From Mucilaginibacter terrenus (lineage in GTDB: Bacteria > Bacteroidota > Bacteroidia > Sphingobacteriales > Sphingobacteriaceae), in contig NZ_QWDE01000001.1 in NCBI RefSeq assembly GCF_003432065.1, forward strand, positions 806,001 to 870,000: 64,000 nt of DNA. Direction: 5' to 3'. A program made the translations under genes and the position numbers. Numbering within the stretch: the stretch's first letter is position 1; the number at the start of each line of letters is the position of its first letter. Below the pieces are notes generated by a model. The model was given only the letters and a program-made list of their open reading frames with translations. It made no database searches and was not told where the DNA came from. Shown here in pieces: positions 1 to 8,946 of this stretch.

Positions 1-1284
1 CGCTACGTAGTACACCATGATATGCCTAAAAGCATGGAGGGTTATTACCAGGAAACCGGTCGTGCCGGGCGAGATGGTGGTGAAGGTGTTTGCGTAGCTT
101 TTTACTCTGCTAAAGATATAGACAAGCTACAGAAGTTCATGAAGGACAAGCCTGTAGCCGAACGTGAAATAGGTACACAGATACTTAAAGAGGTTATCGA
201 TTACGCTGAATCTTCTGTTTGCCGCCGTAAGCAGCTTTTGCATTATTTCGGTGAGAACTTTAACGAGGCAGGTTGCAATAATATGTGTGACAATTGCTGT
301 GCACCAAAAATGCATTTTGATGGTGAGGAGCACCTGCACAGGGCGCTTAGTTTGATAAAGCACATTGGTGAGAAGTTTGACGATTGCCACATCGTGAACA
401 TACTGATGGGTAAGGATGATGCTCAGGTAAAAAATTACGAGCATGATAAATTAGATTACTTTGGATCGGGGATAGAAGCCGGTGAGAACCTGTGGAACTC
501 TCTACTGCGCCAGGCGTTGCTTAACAACTTTATAGCTAAAGATATTGACCATTATGGTCTGCTTCATCTTACTAAAGCAGGTCTTAACTTCCTTGAGAAT
601 CCTTACAGCATTAGGTTTATACTGAACCGGGAAATGGGGCCTACTGATGAGGATGAGGGCGAGGATGGGCCTAAACAAGGCGGTGGGGCATTGGACACCG
701 CTTTGCTGCAAATGCTAAAGGACCTGCGCAAGAAAATTGCAAAACAGAAGGGCCTTCCACCATTCGTTATATTCCAGGATCCATCTCTGGAGGAAATGTG
801 CACACACTATCCTGTTAACGTTGATGAACTGAAACAGATACATGGTGTAGGCGCAGGTAAAGCAGCTAAGTTTGGCGCACCGTTCATTGACCTGATAAAG
901 AAATATGTTGAGGATAACGATATTGACCGCCCTGTAGATATGGTGATCAAATCGGCAGCCAACAAATCGGCATTGAAGGTATTTATTATCCAGAATATAG
1001 ATCGGCACCTCGATTTGGAAGACATTGCTGCTTCAAAGGGTTTAACTTACGAGGAGATACTTAAAGAGGTAGAAACCATTGTGAACTCGGGTACCAAGCT
1101 TAACCTTAATTATTATATAGACGAGGTTATAGACGAGGACAAGCAGGAGGAAGTTTTTGACTATTTTAAAACGGCAGAAATAGACTCAATTGACGATGCT
1201 TTGGTAGAACTGGGTACCGACGATTATACCCGTGAAGAAGTGCAACTAATGCGCATTAAATTTATGTCTGAAGTAGGCAATTAA
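1..1284 (+). CDS. recQ: ATP-dependent DNA helicase RecQ, C-terminal part (5' truncated by window edge)
   Basis: The reading frame is open from base 1, so the gene begins upstream of the window; 427 residues are visible. RecQ is a 3'-5' DNA helicase acting in recombination and replication-fork repair. The first residues hold the end of the second helicase domain with motif VI (QETGRAGRDG, about residues 17-26). Next come the RQC zinc-binding cysteines (one Cys before RRKQLL, then CNNMCDNC), a winged-helix region, and an HRDC domain (PFVIFQDPSLEEMC onward). The last ~100 residues form an acidic helical extension that fits the extra helix-turn-helix domain of long Bacteroidota RecQ proteins. The helicase ATPase motifs lie outside the window. 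Confidence 0.95.
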   Translation, partial: RYVVHHDMPKSMEGYYQETGRAGRDGGEGVCVAFYSAKDIDKLQKFMKDKPVAEREIGTQILKEVIDYAESSVCRRKQLLHYFGENFNEAGCNNMCDNCCAPKMHFDGEEHLHRALSLIKHIGEKFDDCHIVNILMGKDDAQVKNYEHDKLDYFGSGIEAGENLWNSLLRQALLNNFIAKDIDHYGLLHLTKAGLNFLENPYSIRFILNREMGPTDEDEGEDGPKQGGGALDTALLQMLKDLRKKIAKQKGLPPFVIFQDPSLEEMCTHYPVNVDELKQIHGVGAGKAAKFGAPFIDLIKKYVEDNDIDRPVDMVIKSAANKSALKVFIIQNIDRHLDLEDIAASKGLTYEEILKEVETIVNSGTKLNLNYYIDEVIDEDKQEEVFDYFKTAEIDSIDDALVELGTDDYTREEVQLMRIKFMSEVGN

Positions 1285-1310
1285 GTTAGTCTTAAAGCAA
1301 AATTTCATAT

Positions 1311-1353
1311 AGTCCAAAGCCGAAGCCATCAGTGCTTAGGCTTTGGACTTTTT
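1311..1353. terminator. Bidirectional hairpin terminator between recQ and the OmpA-family gene
   Basis: An 11-bp perfect stem (1311-1321 with 1339-1349, AGTCCAAAGCC paired with GGCTTTGGACT) has a further 4-bp inner stem and is followed by a T run. It sits between two convergent genes and can serve both. Confidence 0.8.
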
Positions 1354-1361
1354 ACTGAAAG

Positions 1362-3269
1362 CTATTTACCAATGATTTTAAACTCGGTTCGCCTGTTCCT
1401 GCTGCGGTTATCGTCCGATGTGTTGGGTACAATAGGATCAGCTTTACCATAGCCCTTAAACAGTAGCCGACTTGCCGCGATGTTGCTGCCAACAAGGTAG
1501 CTGTAAACAGCTTTCGCGCGGTTTTCAGATAGTGACTGATTAGCCACATCATTACCGATATCGTCAGTATAGCCCGAAATCTCAATTTTGATAGTTGGGT
1601 TCAGCGTTAAAAATTCAATAAGCTTCTGTAACTCCGCTTTCGATTCCATCTTCAAATCGAATTTGTTTGTATCGAAGAAGATGTTTTTAAGCACAACCTT
1701 ATTGCCGACTTCAATCGGAGAGAGCAGCACATTAATGTTGAACGCGCTCTTGGTGACATGTCCAATCAGCGAAAAATTATCCGAATAAAATAAATAACCC
1801 TGGCGGGATATGTTGAGTCCGTAATTTTTACCGGATGCAAGTGTCGCCAGGAACTCACCCAAATCTTCAGAACTGTAATCCTGGTAAACAGGAAGGTTTT
1901 TCTCCAAGTCTATTATCTCAACAACCGCCTCCAATGGCTCTTTAGTTTTTATGTCTTTTACGTTACCCTTCACGTAGGTAACAACGTTGGGGCGCAAGTT
2001 TACGGGTAGTTCAAACGTGTAAATATCATACCCGCCAAAACCCTTCAGATTATTAGAGGAGAAGAAGGCATAAGCGCCGTTGGCTGTAAGGGTAAGGCCA
2101 TTCTCGTCTCCACTAGAGTTTATAGGGTAGCCAAGATTAGCGGGTTTTCCCCACTTACCATCTTTACCAATGCGGCTAATAAAAAGATCCTTGCCGCCCA
2201 TACCCGGCCAGCCATTGCTGCAAAAGTAAAAAGTGCTATCGTCCGGATGGATGAACGGCGACTGCTCATCGTAAACAGTGTTGATGTTTGGCCCCATATT
2301 TTCGGGGTTGCTCCAGCCTTTTTCGGTCAGTTGCGATTTCCATATGTCGTATCCACCATAACCACCCTTGCGGTTACTTACAAAATACATGGTGCGCCCA
2401 TCAGCACTTACCGATGGTTGTGCTTCCCAACCAGGAGTGTTCAATGGCGCGCTGAGGCTGAATGGCTTCCCCCAGTCATCACCTTTGCGTTGGGAAATGT
2501 AAATATCGCAGCGGCCTTGTCCATCGGGCCGGTTACAGCCGGTAAAAAACAGATACTTTCCATCCTGCGATATCGATTGTGCACCTTCGTTATATGCTGG
2601 TGTGTTTATCACATTACTTAAGTATGCAGAGTTTTTCCACTTTCCGGTTGGCAGCTTGTCGCTTTTATAAAAATCTTCGTTATTGTTTATTTTACGGGTA
2701 AATATCAGGGTACTCTCGTCGGCGGTAGCTACAGGAAGGTATTCATCCGCTGCAGTATTTATCTCGGCGCCCATATTCAACGGTTTAAACGCTACCGGAT
2801 GCTGCAATGCATCAATGGCGAAAGTACAATCGCGCAATAGCTTGCGTGCTGCAGCCTCGTTTTGTGGAGTCAGGTTAGGGTAGGTAATGTACTTTTCCAG
2901 GTGCTGTTGAGCGTTTGCGTACAAACCCTCGTTTATCTCTGAGTCACCAATTTTCATGTAGACAGATCGATTGAACTCAGGGTTAAGATCAATGACTTTT
3001 TGGTAATGCTGCACGGCCCCTTTATTGTTCCTTTTCATACGAAGTACATCTCCTAATAAGAAATGCGCCTCAATAAACTTGTTGTCTGATGATATTGCCT
3101 TTTCGAGTTGAGTTACGGCATCGTCATACAGATGTTCGTCAATACTTTCATTGGCAAGGGCAAAGTTCTTTATGGCGTCCTTATCAGTAGTAGTGTATTG
3201 CCGTTGCTGGGCTAATACGAAAGTTGGGACGAACAGGTAAACTAAAATGAGGAGAATAGGAATGCGCAT
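1362..3269 (-). CDS. TPR / PD40 beta-propeller / OmpA-family envelope protein (PorE-like architecture)
   Basis: A 635-residue exported protein. Residues 1-21 form a signal peptide ending in FVLAQQ. TPR repeats follow (about 35-135). A PD40/WD40-like propeller (about 170-425) has repeated blades such as FFSSNNLKGFGGYDIY and FVSNRKGGYGGYDIW. A carboxypeptidase-like regulatory fold (about 430-515) comes next, then an OmpA C-terminal peptidoglycan-binding domain (about 525-635, with SGYTDDIGNDVANQSLSENR). This four-part order is that of PorE, a periplasmic component of the type IX secretion system that binds peptidoglycan. Bacteroidota carry many paralogues with the same architecture, so a secretion role is possible but unproven here. 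It is a single gene, convergent with recQ. Confidence 0.85.
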   Translation of the reverse strand: MRIPILLILVYLFVPTFVLAQQRQYTTTDKDAIKNFALANESIDEHLYDDAVTQLEKAISSDNKFIEAHFLLGDVLRMKRNNKGAVQHYQKVIDLNPEFNRSVYMKIGDSEINEGLYANAQQHLEKYITYPNLTPQNEAAARKLLRDCTFAIDALQHPVAFKPLNMGAEINTAADEYLPVATADESTLIFTRKINNNEDFYKSDKLPTGKWKNSAYLSNVINTPAYNEGAQSISQDGKYLFFTGCNRPDGQGRCDIYISQRKGDDWGKPFSLSAPLNTPGWEAQPSVSADGRTMYFVSNRKGGYGGYDIWKSQLTEKGWSNPENMGPNINTVYDEQSPFIHPDDSTFYFCSNGWPGMGGKDLFISRIGKDGKWGKPANLGYPINSSGDENGLTLTANGAYAFFSSNNLKGFGGYDIYTFELPVNLRPNVVTYVKGNVKDIKTKEPLEAVVEIIDLEKNLPVYQDYSSEDLGEFLATLASGKNYGLNISRQGYLFYSDNFSLIGHVTKSAFNINVLLSPIEVGNKVVLKNIFFDTNKFDLKMESKAELQKLIEFLTLNPTIKIEISGYTDDIGNDVANQSLSENRAKAVYSYLVGSNIAASRLLFKGYGKADPIVPNTSDDNRSRNRRTEFKIIGK

Positions 3270-3309
3270 CGTGGTACTGATACGTGAATCAATACCCTAA
3301 GTTACACAT

Positions 3310-3933
3310 TTAAGGGATATTTAAATACTTATGCGTTTGGAGGGATATTTCCCACTGGGGGTTTGCTTTAACGTAATCAACAATAAGCGGGGTCATTTCA
3401 AGATGCTTGCTCCACTCGGGCTGCAGGTAAAGTTTACAACCAGGCCCAACCAATTTAGCGTGGTGTTCTGCAAAGGCAAAATCCGACTTGTTAAACACAA
3501 TCACTTTCAATTCATTCGCAACATCTGCAACGCTTTGTGTGGGTGCTTTGAATTTCTTGGGAGAAAGGCAGATCCAATCCCACTCACCGCTAATTGGATA
3601 GGCGCCTGATGTTTCTATAAACGTGCGGATACCGGCATCATGTAATTTAGCAGTGAGGTAGTCAAGATTGTAAATCAGCGGTTCGCCGCCAGTAATTACC
3701 ACTGCTTTTGCCGGGTGCATAGCAGCATTGGCCACAATTAGGTCCGCATGGGTGAGGGCGTGCAGCTCGGCGTCCCAGCTTTCTTTAACATCGCACCAGT
3801 GGCAGCCCACATCGCAGCCGCCAAGGCGGATAAAGTAGGCTGCTTTGCCGGTATTATATCCTTCTCCCTGTATCGTATAAAACTCTTCCATTAAAGGAAG
3901 CAGCGTGCCATCTTCCGGAACCTGGTGTGCCAT
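3310..3933 (-). CDS. queE: 7-carboxy-7-deazaguanine synthase
   Basis: A 207-residue radical SAM enzyme that converts 6-carboxy-tetrahydropterin to 7-carboxy-7-deazaguanine in the queuosine/preQ0 pathway. The N-terminus has the family motif FYTIQGEG, which reads the pterin substrate. The cluster-binding cysteines C40, C44 and C47 (GGCDVGCHWC) bind the 4Fe-4S cluster. The motif VVITGGEPL follows, as expected for SAM binding. Length and motifs match the Bacteroidota form. No queC, queD or queF lies beside it in the window. A -7 type promoter element sits 11 nt upstream of the start. Confidence 0.93.
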   Translation of the reverse strand: MAHQVPEDGTLLPLMEEFYTIQGEGYNTGKAAYFIRLGGCDVGCHWCDVKESWDAELHALTHADLIVANAAMHPAKAVVITGGEPLIYNLDYLTAKLHDAGIRTFIETSGAYPISGEWDWICLSPKKFKAPTQSVADVANELKVIVFNKSDFAFAEHHAKLVGPGCKLYLQPEWSKHLEMTPLIVDYVKANPQWEISLQTHKYLNIP

Positions 3934-3944
3934 AATTAAGGCTG

Positions 3945-3952
3945 CAAAGGTA
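3945..3952 (-). promoter_or_regulatory. -7 promoter element for queE
   Basis: TACCTTTG on the minus strand is an exact match to the Bacteroidota -7 consensus TAnnTTTG, ending 11 nt upstream of the queE ATG. No strong -33 TTTG is seen at the usual spacing. Confidence 0.55.
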
Positions 3953-3961
3953 CACCATTAC

Positions 3962-3989
3962 CAGCAAAGCATAAAGCACAAAGACGAAA
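3962..3989. repeat. Heptad-periodic repeat upstream of queE
   Basis: Four consecutive 7-nt units (3962-3968, 3969-3975, 3976-3982, 3983-3989) of the form GCAyAAA, for example GCATAAA then GCACAAA. A weaker inverted counterpart may lie around 4050-4065. The rest of the gap to the lipoprotein start at 4116 holds nothing I recognise. Confidence 0.45.
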
Positions 3990-4115
3990 GGTGATATTTT
4001 GGTGATGAATAGCCGGTTTTGTTGGGCAATCGCTTTTATTTGTAAGATATTGCCTTTAGCTTTATAGAATAAAGTGTTGTAGACCAGTGGTATAATTATA
4101 CTCAGCCCGACCTGT

Positions 4116-4886
4116 ATGAAGAAACTTTATTTTCCGGCGTTATTTATATTGATGCTATGCTGTTCTTCATGCGTTGATATTGAAGAACGGTACGACTTTA
4201 ATAAAGATGGATCATGCAACGTAGTGTATGGCGTTGACATGAGCAGGGCGGTCTCTGTATTAACCAATTTGCTGTCCGACTCAGTCCGCGAGACACCACA
4301 GTTCAGCCTGGTTAAGGATACCACTATAAATTTCTACAATGCTTTACCAGACAGCATAGCCAACAAGATGAACGCTGAAGAGATAAAGCTTGCGCAAGGC
4401 AGTGATCTGGCTGTTAAAATGAACCTGAAGAACAATGTAATGAAGGTAAACCTGACGCACAAAGCCAGTACTACCGCCGAGTTGCAGTACTACCTCCAAC
4501 ATATATCAAGCCTGCCGATAAATAGTCCGGCTTTCACCGTGGTGAATGGATCATCTAAAATTAACAATGCTCTAGATGCAGGGCAGCGTTTTACAGCAGG
4601 GCAAGACTATTACGTTTACGAAATATCTGATAATAAATTCTACCGGAGCGTTGACAAGACTAAATTCAACTTGTTTTTGAAAAAGGTTGGATCAAAGTTA
4701 TCAGTAGCTAAAGCAATGCTGATTGATATGCCCTGTAAAGTGGTGTTAAGATTTGCGCGGCCGGTAAAAAAGATTAATAATAGCAAGGCTATGCTATCTG
4801 CCGACAGGCGCACTGTAACACTGGTAACCAGTATGGACGAAGTAATGAAGAACCCATCGTTAATGAACCTGAAGATAGACCTTTAA
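4116..4886 (+). CDS. Predicted lipoprotein of unknown function
   Basis: A 256-residue protein that I do not recognise. A type II signal peptide (MKKLYFPALFILMLCCSSC) places the lipidated cysteine at residue 19, and the following residues VDIEERYDF suggest a periplasm-facing or outer-membrane lipoprotein. The remainder looks like a mixed alpha/beta soluble domain with no cysteines or clear catalytic motif. Its stop codon overlaps the Rieske gene start by one base (TAATG), so the two are probably translationally coupled and may work together. Confidence 0.75.
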   Translation: MKKLYFPALFILMLCCSSCVDIEERYDFNKDGSCNVVYGVDMSRAVSVLTNLLSDSVRETPQFSLVKDTTINFYNALPDSIANKMNAEEIKLAQGSDLAVKMNLKNNVMKVNLTHKASTTAELQYYLQHISSLPINSPAFTVVNGSSKINNALDAGQRFTAGQDYYVYEISDNKFYRSVDKTKFNLFLKKVGSKLSVAKAMLIDMPCKVVLRFARPVKKINNSKAMLSADRRTVTLVTSMDEVMKNPSLMNLKIDL

Positions 4887-5224
4887 TGAAGTGGGTTGCT
4901 ATAGATGAACCGGTACCAACGGGTGAAGCGTTTATAAAAAAAGTAAAGGCCGGCGGCAAGAGTATCTGCCTGGTAGGCTACGAAGGGGAGGTGTATGCGC
5001 TGGGTAGCTCGTGCCCGCACGCGGGCTTTGACCTGAGTAAAGGATGGTGTAAAGAAGGTAAACTTATTTGCCCTATACACCGCTTTGGTTATGACCTGCA
5101 TACCGGCAAAGGCAACCCCGGTCAAAACGACTACATAGAGCATTATCCTATTAAAGTGAAAGATAATGTGCTATATGTCGGTATGGAGTATTTTTGGGAT
5201 AAGCTAAAGCAGGCGTTTAGATAA
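4886..5224 (+). CDS. Rieske [2Fe-2S] domain protein
   Basis: A 112-residue stand-alone Rieske protein with cluster ligands C43-x-H45 (SSCPHAG) and C62-x2-H65 (ICPIHRF). There is no signal peptide or membrane anchor. It resembles the small NirD/ferredoxin-type Rieske proteins that carry electrons to oxygenases or reductases in the cytoplasm. No oxygenase partner lies nearby, so the substrate is unknown. It is coupled to the upstream lipoprotein by a 1-nt stop/start overlap. Confidence 0.85.
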   Translation: MKWVAIDEPVPTGEAFIKKVKAGGKSICLVGYEGEVYALGSSCPHAGFDLSKGWCKEGKLICPIHRFGYDLHTGKGNPGQNDYIEHYPIKVKDNVLYVGMEYFWDKLKQAFR

Positions 5225-5231
5225 CCTGCTT
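5207..5231. terminator. Short hairpin over the Rieske/folD convergent stops
   Basis: A perfect 7-bp inverted repeat (AAGCAGG at 5207-5213, CCTGCTT at 5225-5231) spans the stop codons of two convergent genes only 5 nt apart. There is no T run, so termination is inferred from position only. Confidence 0.4.
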
Positions 5232-6111
5232 AGCTGTAAACCTCTTTATTTGCTGACGCAAGGGTATTCTTTAACAAACCTACTATCGTCATTAGCCCAA
5301 CACCGCCCGGTACCGGTGTAATCCAGGAAGCTTTTGGTGCAACAGCGTCAAAGTCTACATCGCCATACAACTTGTAACCAGATTTAGTCACAGTTGAAGT
5401 TTCACGGTTCATGCCCACATCCACTACCACTACACCGTCCTTAACCATATCGGCAGTAATAAAATTCTTTTTACCTATAGCAACGATCAGGATATCTGCA
5501 TCTTGGGTGAATTTCTTAATATCAGGTGTGCGGCTATGACATATGGTTACGGTACAGTTGCCGGGCCGCGTGTTACGCGCCATCAGTATGCTCATAGGAG
5601 AGCCTACTATGTTACTACGGCCGACAACTACACAATGCTTACCTGCGGTTTCAATTCCGTATTCTTTAAGCATCAATGTTATGCCGTAAGGTGTAGCCGG
5701 GATAAAGGAAGGTGAGTTACGCTGCATACGACCAAGGTTTACCGGGTGGAAACCATCCACGTCCTTACGGTGGTCTATTCGTTCGGTAACTTTTTCCGGA
5801 TCGATGTGCTTTGGCAACGGCAGCTGTACAATAATGCCGTCAATGTCCTCGTCGGCATTTAGTTCAGCCACTTTGGCCAAAAGCTCTTCTTCGGTAACGG
5901 TATCTTCGTACCTAACCAAGGAAGATTTAAACCCTACTTTTTCGCAGTTCTTCATCTTGCTGGCCACGTAAGTTTCGCTGCCACCGTCATGGCCTACAAG
6001 CACCGCAACCAGGTGCGGCTTGCGGCCGGTGCGCTCCAGTATTTTAGCTGCTTCTTCAGCAATTTCAACCTTGAGTTTTTCTGATACGTATTTTCCGTCT
6101 AATAACTGCAT
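5230..6111 (-). CDS. folD: Bifunctional methylene-THF dehydrogenase / methenyl-THF cyclohydrolase
   Basis: A 293-residue cytosolic enzyme that interconverts 5,10-methylene-, methenyl- and 10-formyl-tetrahydrofolate, feeding purine, thymidylate and formyl-Met synthesis. It has the catalytic Y48-x3-K52 pair (YVASK), the folate-site motif QLPLPKHI, the dinucleotide-binding motif GRSNIVGSP, and the C-terminal signature [10 protein letters not shown]. Length is typical. The start codon is 5 nt from an array of 7-nt repeats, so its 5' leader is largely repeat sequence. Confidence 0.97.
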   Translation of the reverse strand: MQLLDGKYVSEKLKVEIAEEAAKILERTGRKPHLVAVLVGHDGGSETYVASKMKNCEKVGFKSSLVRYEDTVTEEELLAKVAELNADEDIDGIIVQLPLPKHIDPEKVTERIDHRKDVDGFHPVNLGRMQRNSPSFIPATPYGITLMLKEYGIETAGKHCVVVGRSNIVGSPMSILMARNTRPGNCTVTICHSRTPDIKKFTQDADILIVAIGKKNFITADMVKDGVVVVDVGMNRETSTVTKSGYKLYGDVDFDAVAPKASWITPVPGGVGLMTIVGLLKNTLASANKEVYS

Positions 6112-6116
6112 AATAG

Positions 6117-6199
6117 AGTCAGGATGTAAGATTCAAGCGTCAGGAAAGAAAGCAAAACTTATACTCATTGTCTTGCATCTCGACTCTTGTTTCTTGATT
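6117..6199. repeat. Inverted pair of heptad arrays between lepA and folD
   Basis: Four 7-nt units at 6117-6144 (form ANTCAAG, such as ATGTAAG and ATTCAAG) face four units in inverted orientation at 6172-6199 (such as CTTGCAT and CTTGATT). A 27-nt spacer separates the two arrays. It fills almost the whole gap between two co-oriented genes. Confidence 0.7.
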
Positions 6200-6203
6200 C
6201 TAG

Positions 6204-7991
6204 TTAATCTAATTTCAAAACAGCCATAAATGCGCTTTGTGGTATCTCTACGTTACCCACCTGGCGCATCCTTTTTTTACCTGCTTTTTGTTTTTCCAGC
6301 AACTTACGCTTACGTGATATGTCACCACCGTAACACTTTGCTGTAACGTCTTTACGCATTGCTTTTACGGTTTCGCGTGCTATGATCTTGGCACCAATAG
6401 ATGCTTGTATAATAATCTCGAACTGTTGGCGCGGCAGCAATTCTTTAAGCTTTTCGCAGATCTTTTTACCGAAATCGTAGGAGTTTCCGCGGAATATCAA
6501 TGATGACAATGCATCAACCGGCTCGCTGTTTAGTTTTATGTCCAGCCTTACCAGGTCGCTCTGGCGATAACCTATTTGGTGGTAATCGAATGATGCATAA
6601 CCTTTAGAAATGGTTTTTAACTTATCATAAAAGTCGAATACAATCTCGCCCATTGGCATTTCGAAAATCAGTTCTACACGATCTGAGGTGAGGTACGATT
6701 GATTTTTAATAAAACCACGTTTTTGTATACACAGCGACATAACAGGGCCAACAAACTCCGATTTGGTGATGATGGTTGCTTTTATATAAGGCTCTTCAAC
6801 AAAGTCAATTTTACTCGGATCAGGCAGGTCAGACGGGTTGTTCACCGTTATCTCTTCACCTCTGGTGCTGTGTGCCAGGTAAGACACGTTGGGAACGGTG
6901 GTGATCACCGTCATGTTGAACTCACGCTCAAGACGCTCCTGTATAATTTCCATGTGCAGCATGCCCAGAAAACCGCAGCGGAAACCAAAACCCAAAGCTG
7001 CCGAAGATTCCGGCTCGAAAACCAGCGAAGCATCATTCAGCTGAAGCTTAGCCATAGATTCGCGCAGTTCTTCGTAGTCTTCAGTATCTACCGGGTAAAT
7101 ACCTGCGAATACCATTGGCTTTACTTCTTCAAAGCCTTGTATGCCGATTTCGCATGGGCGGGCAATAGTGGTAATGGTATCACCAACTTTAACTTCCCGA
7201 GATTCTTTTATGCCAGAGATAATGTAACCTACATCACCGGTTTTAATAACATCCTTAGGTTGTTGTTTTAATTTTAGTGTGCCAACCTCTTCGGCAATAT
7301 ATTGCTTTTCTGTAGCGAAGAACTTCACACGGTCACCTTTGCGTATCTCGCCGTTTACAACTTTAAAGTAAGCTACAATGCCACGGAAGGAGTTATAAAC
7401 CGAATCAAAAATCAACGCTTGTAGAGGTGCTTCAGGATCTCCAACTGGAGCTGGCACACGCTCTACAATTGCACGTAAAATATCATGCACACCCATGCCT
7501 GTTTTACCGGATGCCGCAAGTATATCCTCGCGTTTGCAGCCTATCAGGTCTACTATCTGGTCTTTAACTTCCTCGGGCATAGCGCCGGGAAGGTCCATCT
7601 TGTTTAGTACGGGTATAATTTCAAGATCGTTTTCAAGCGCCAGGTAAAGGTTAGATATGGTTTGCGCCTGTATACCTTGCGCAGCGTCTACAATTAGTAA
7701 GGCGCCCTCACAAGCAGCAATAGAACGTGATACTTCATAGGAGAAATCCACGTGTCCTGGTGTATCTATCAGGTTCAGCACATAATTTTGGCCATCAAGC
7801 TCATAATCCATCTGTATGGCATGGCTCTTAATGGTGATACCCCGTTCCCGCTCAAGGTCCATGTCATCTAAAAGCTGAGCCTGGCTTTCGCGCTGAGTAA
7901 TAGTATTGGTATATTCTAACAACCTGTCGGCAAGGGTACTTTTGCCGTGGTCAATATGCGCTATAATGCAAAAATTACGGATATGCTTCAT
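6204..7991 (-). CDS. lepA: Elongation factor 4 (back-translocating GTPase LepA)
   Basis: A 595-residue translational GTPase that acts on ribosomes and is linked to ribosome assembly and stress translation. It has G1 (AHIDHGKST, residues 11-19), G3 (DTPGH) and G4 (NKMD), then the EF-G-like domains. The LepA-specific C-terminal domain ends in a Lys/Arg-rich tail ([17 protein letters not shown]). Length is normal for the family. The reverse gene order lepA-folD suggests possible cotranscription across the repeat element. Confidence 0.97.
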   Translation of the reverse strand: MKHIRNFCIIAHIDHGKSTLADRLLEYTNTITQRESQAQLLDDMDLERERGITIKSHAIQMDYELDGQNYVLNLIDTPGHVDFSYEVSRSIAACEGALLIVDAAQGIQAQTISNLYLALENDLEIIPVLNKMDLPGAMPEEVKDQIVDLIGCKREDILAASGKTGMGVHDILRAIVERVPAPVGDPEAPLQALIFDSVYNSFRGIVAYFKVVNGEIRKGDRVKFFATEKQYIAEEVGTLKLKQQPKDVIKTGDVGYIISGIKESREVKVGDTITTIARPCEIGIQGFEEVKPMVFAGIYPVDTEDYEELRESMAKLQLNDASLVFEPESSAALGFGFRCGFLGMLHMEIIQERLEREFNMTVITTVPNVSYLAHSTRGEEITVNNPSDLPDPSKIDFVEEPYIKATIITKSEFVGPVMSLCIQKRGFIKNQSYLTSDRVELIFEMPMGEIVFDFYDKLKTISKGYASFDYHQIGYRQSDLVRLDIKLNSEPVDALSSLIFRGNSYDFGKKICEKLKELLPRQQFEIIIQASIGAKIIARETVKAMRKDVTAKCYGGDISRKRKLLEKQKAGKKRMRQVGNVEIPQSAFMAVLKLD

Positions 7992-7998
7992 TCAATCG

Positions 7999-8006
7999 CA
8001 AAAATA
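7999..8006 (-). promoter_or_regulatory. -7 promoter element for lepA
   Basis: TATTTTTG on the minus strand matches TAnnTTTG and ends 7 nt before the lepA ATG, so the transcript would have almost no 5' leader. I see no clear -33 element. Confidence 0.5.
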
Positions 8007-8076
8007 ACTTTTTAAGCGGATATTTGGCATAGGCGGCTTCATTAAACTAATTGTACGCTGAATTCCTTTATGAATT

Positions 8077-8946
8077 ATGCCAGTAATTACAATTATTAAA
8101 TACATAGAAGACATACTGAGTTTTACAGTTAATACCTATCATGCAGTCAGCGGCGGCGACATCAATCAAGCTTATCAGCTAAATACTTCCAGAGGTAAAT
8201 ACTTCCTGAAAGTAAACTCTTTTGACCGCTATCCGTACATGTTCTTACGGGAAAAAGAAGGGCTGGAAGCTATCAGTGCTAGTCAAACTATCAAAGTGCC
8301 GGAGGTTATTTTACAAAGCGAAGTGGATAGCGATAGCTTTTTACTCTTGGAGTGGATAGATAGCGTTCAGCCCACTAATAACAACTTAAGAAAACTGGGA
8401 GAGCAGCTAGCCAAGCTTCACAAGGTTAGCAATGAGCATTTTGGTTTTTCAACCGACAACTTTATCGGCTCGTTACATCAAGCCAACAAAATCAATGAGG
8501 ACTGGACTGATTTCTTTATTGAAGAACGGATTGCTCCTTTGTTGCGTTTAGCTTTTGACGCCCGCTTGCTGAGTAAGCATGACGTTAAAGATTTTGAAGA
8601 ACTTCACAGTAAGCTACCAGACATTTATCCAAAAGAACAGCCTGCTTTGGTACATGGTGATCTTTGGGGTGGTAATTACCTGATTAACAACGGTGGCAAT
8701 CCATACCTGATAGATCCTGCGGTGTATTATGGCAACCGCGAAATGGATATAGCAACGACCAAGCTATTCGGTGGGTTCGGCGATGTATTTTATGAGGGTT
8801 ACAACACTACCTATCCGCTTCAGCCGGGATGGGAGCAAAGGGTAAAGCTCTGGAACTTATATCCGCTGCTGGTTCATGTTAATTTATTTGGCGGCACTTA
8901 CGTGCATCAACTGCAAGCCACCTTGCGAGCAGCACTTGTTATTTAA
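8077..8946 (+). CDS. Fructosamine kinase family protein
   Basis: A 289-residue member of the fructosamine/ketosamine-3-kinase family (aminoglycoside-phosphotransferase fold), which phosphorylates sugar adducts on protein lysines so that they fall off. The catalytic loop is H193-G-D-L-W-G-G-N, and the metal-binding motif LIDPAVYYGNREMDIA follows. The N-terminal half carries the nucleotide-binding lobe with GKYFLKVNS as the likely ATP lysine. Its stop overlaps the convergent glycoside hydrolase by 8 nt. Function is assigned from family; the true substrate is unknown. Confidence 0.9.
   Translation: MPVITIIKYIEDILSFTVNTYHAVSGGDINQAYQLNTSRGKYFLKVNSFDRYPYMFLREKEGLEAISASQTIKVPEVILQSEVDSDSFLLLEWIDSVQPTNNNLRKLGEQLAKLHKVSNEHFGFSTDNFIGSLHQANKINEDWTDFFIEERIAPLLRLAFDARLLSKHDVKDFEELHSKLPDIYPKEQPALVHGDLWGGNYLINNGGNPYLIDPAVYYGNREMDIATTKLFGGFGDVFYEGYNTTYPLQPGWEQRVKLWNLYPLLVHVNLFGGTYVHQLQATLRAALVI

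Noticed and set aside
6699..7271. A 190-codon open frame antisense to lepA
   Set aside because: LepA is unambiguous across this span and the antisense product has no recognisable feature.
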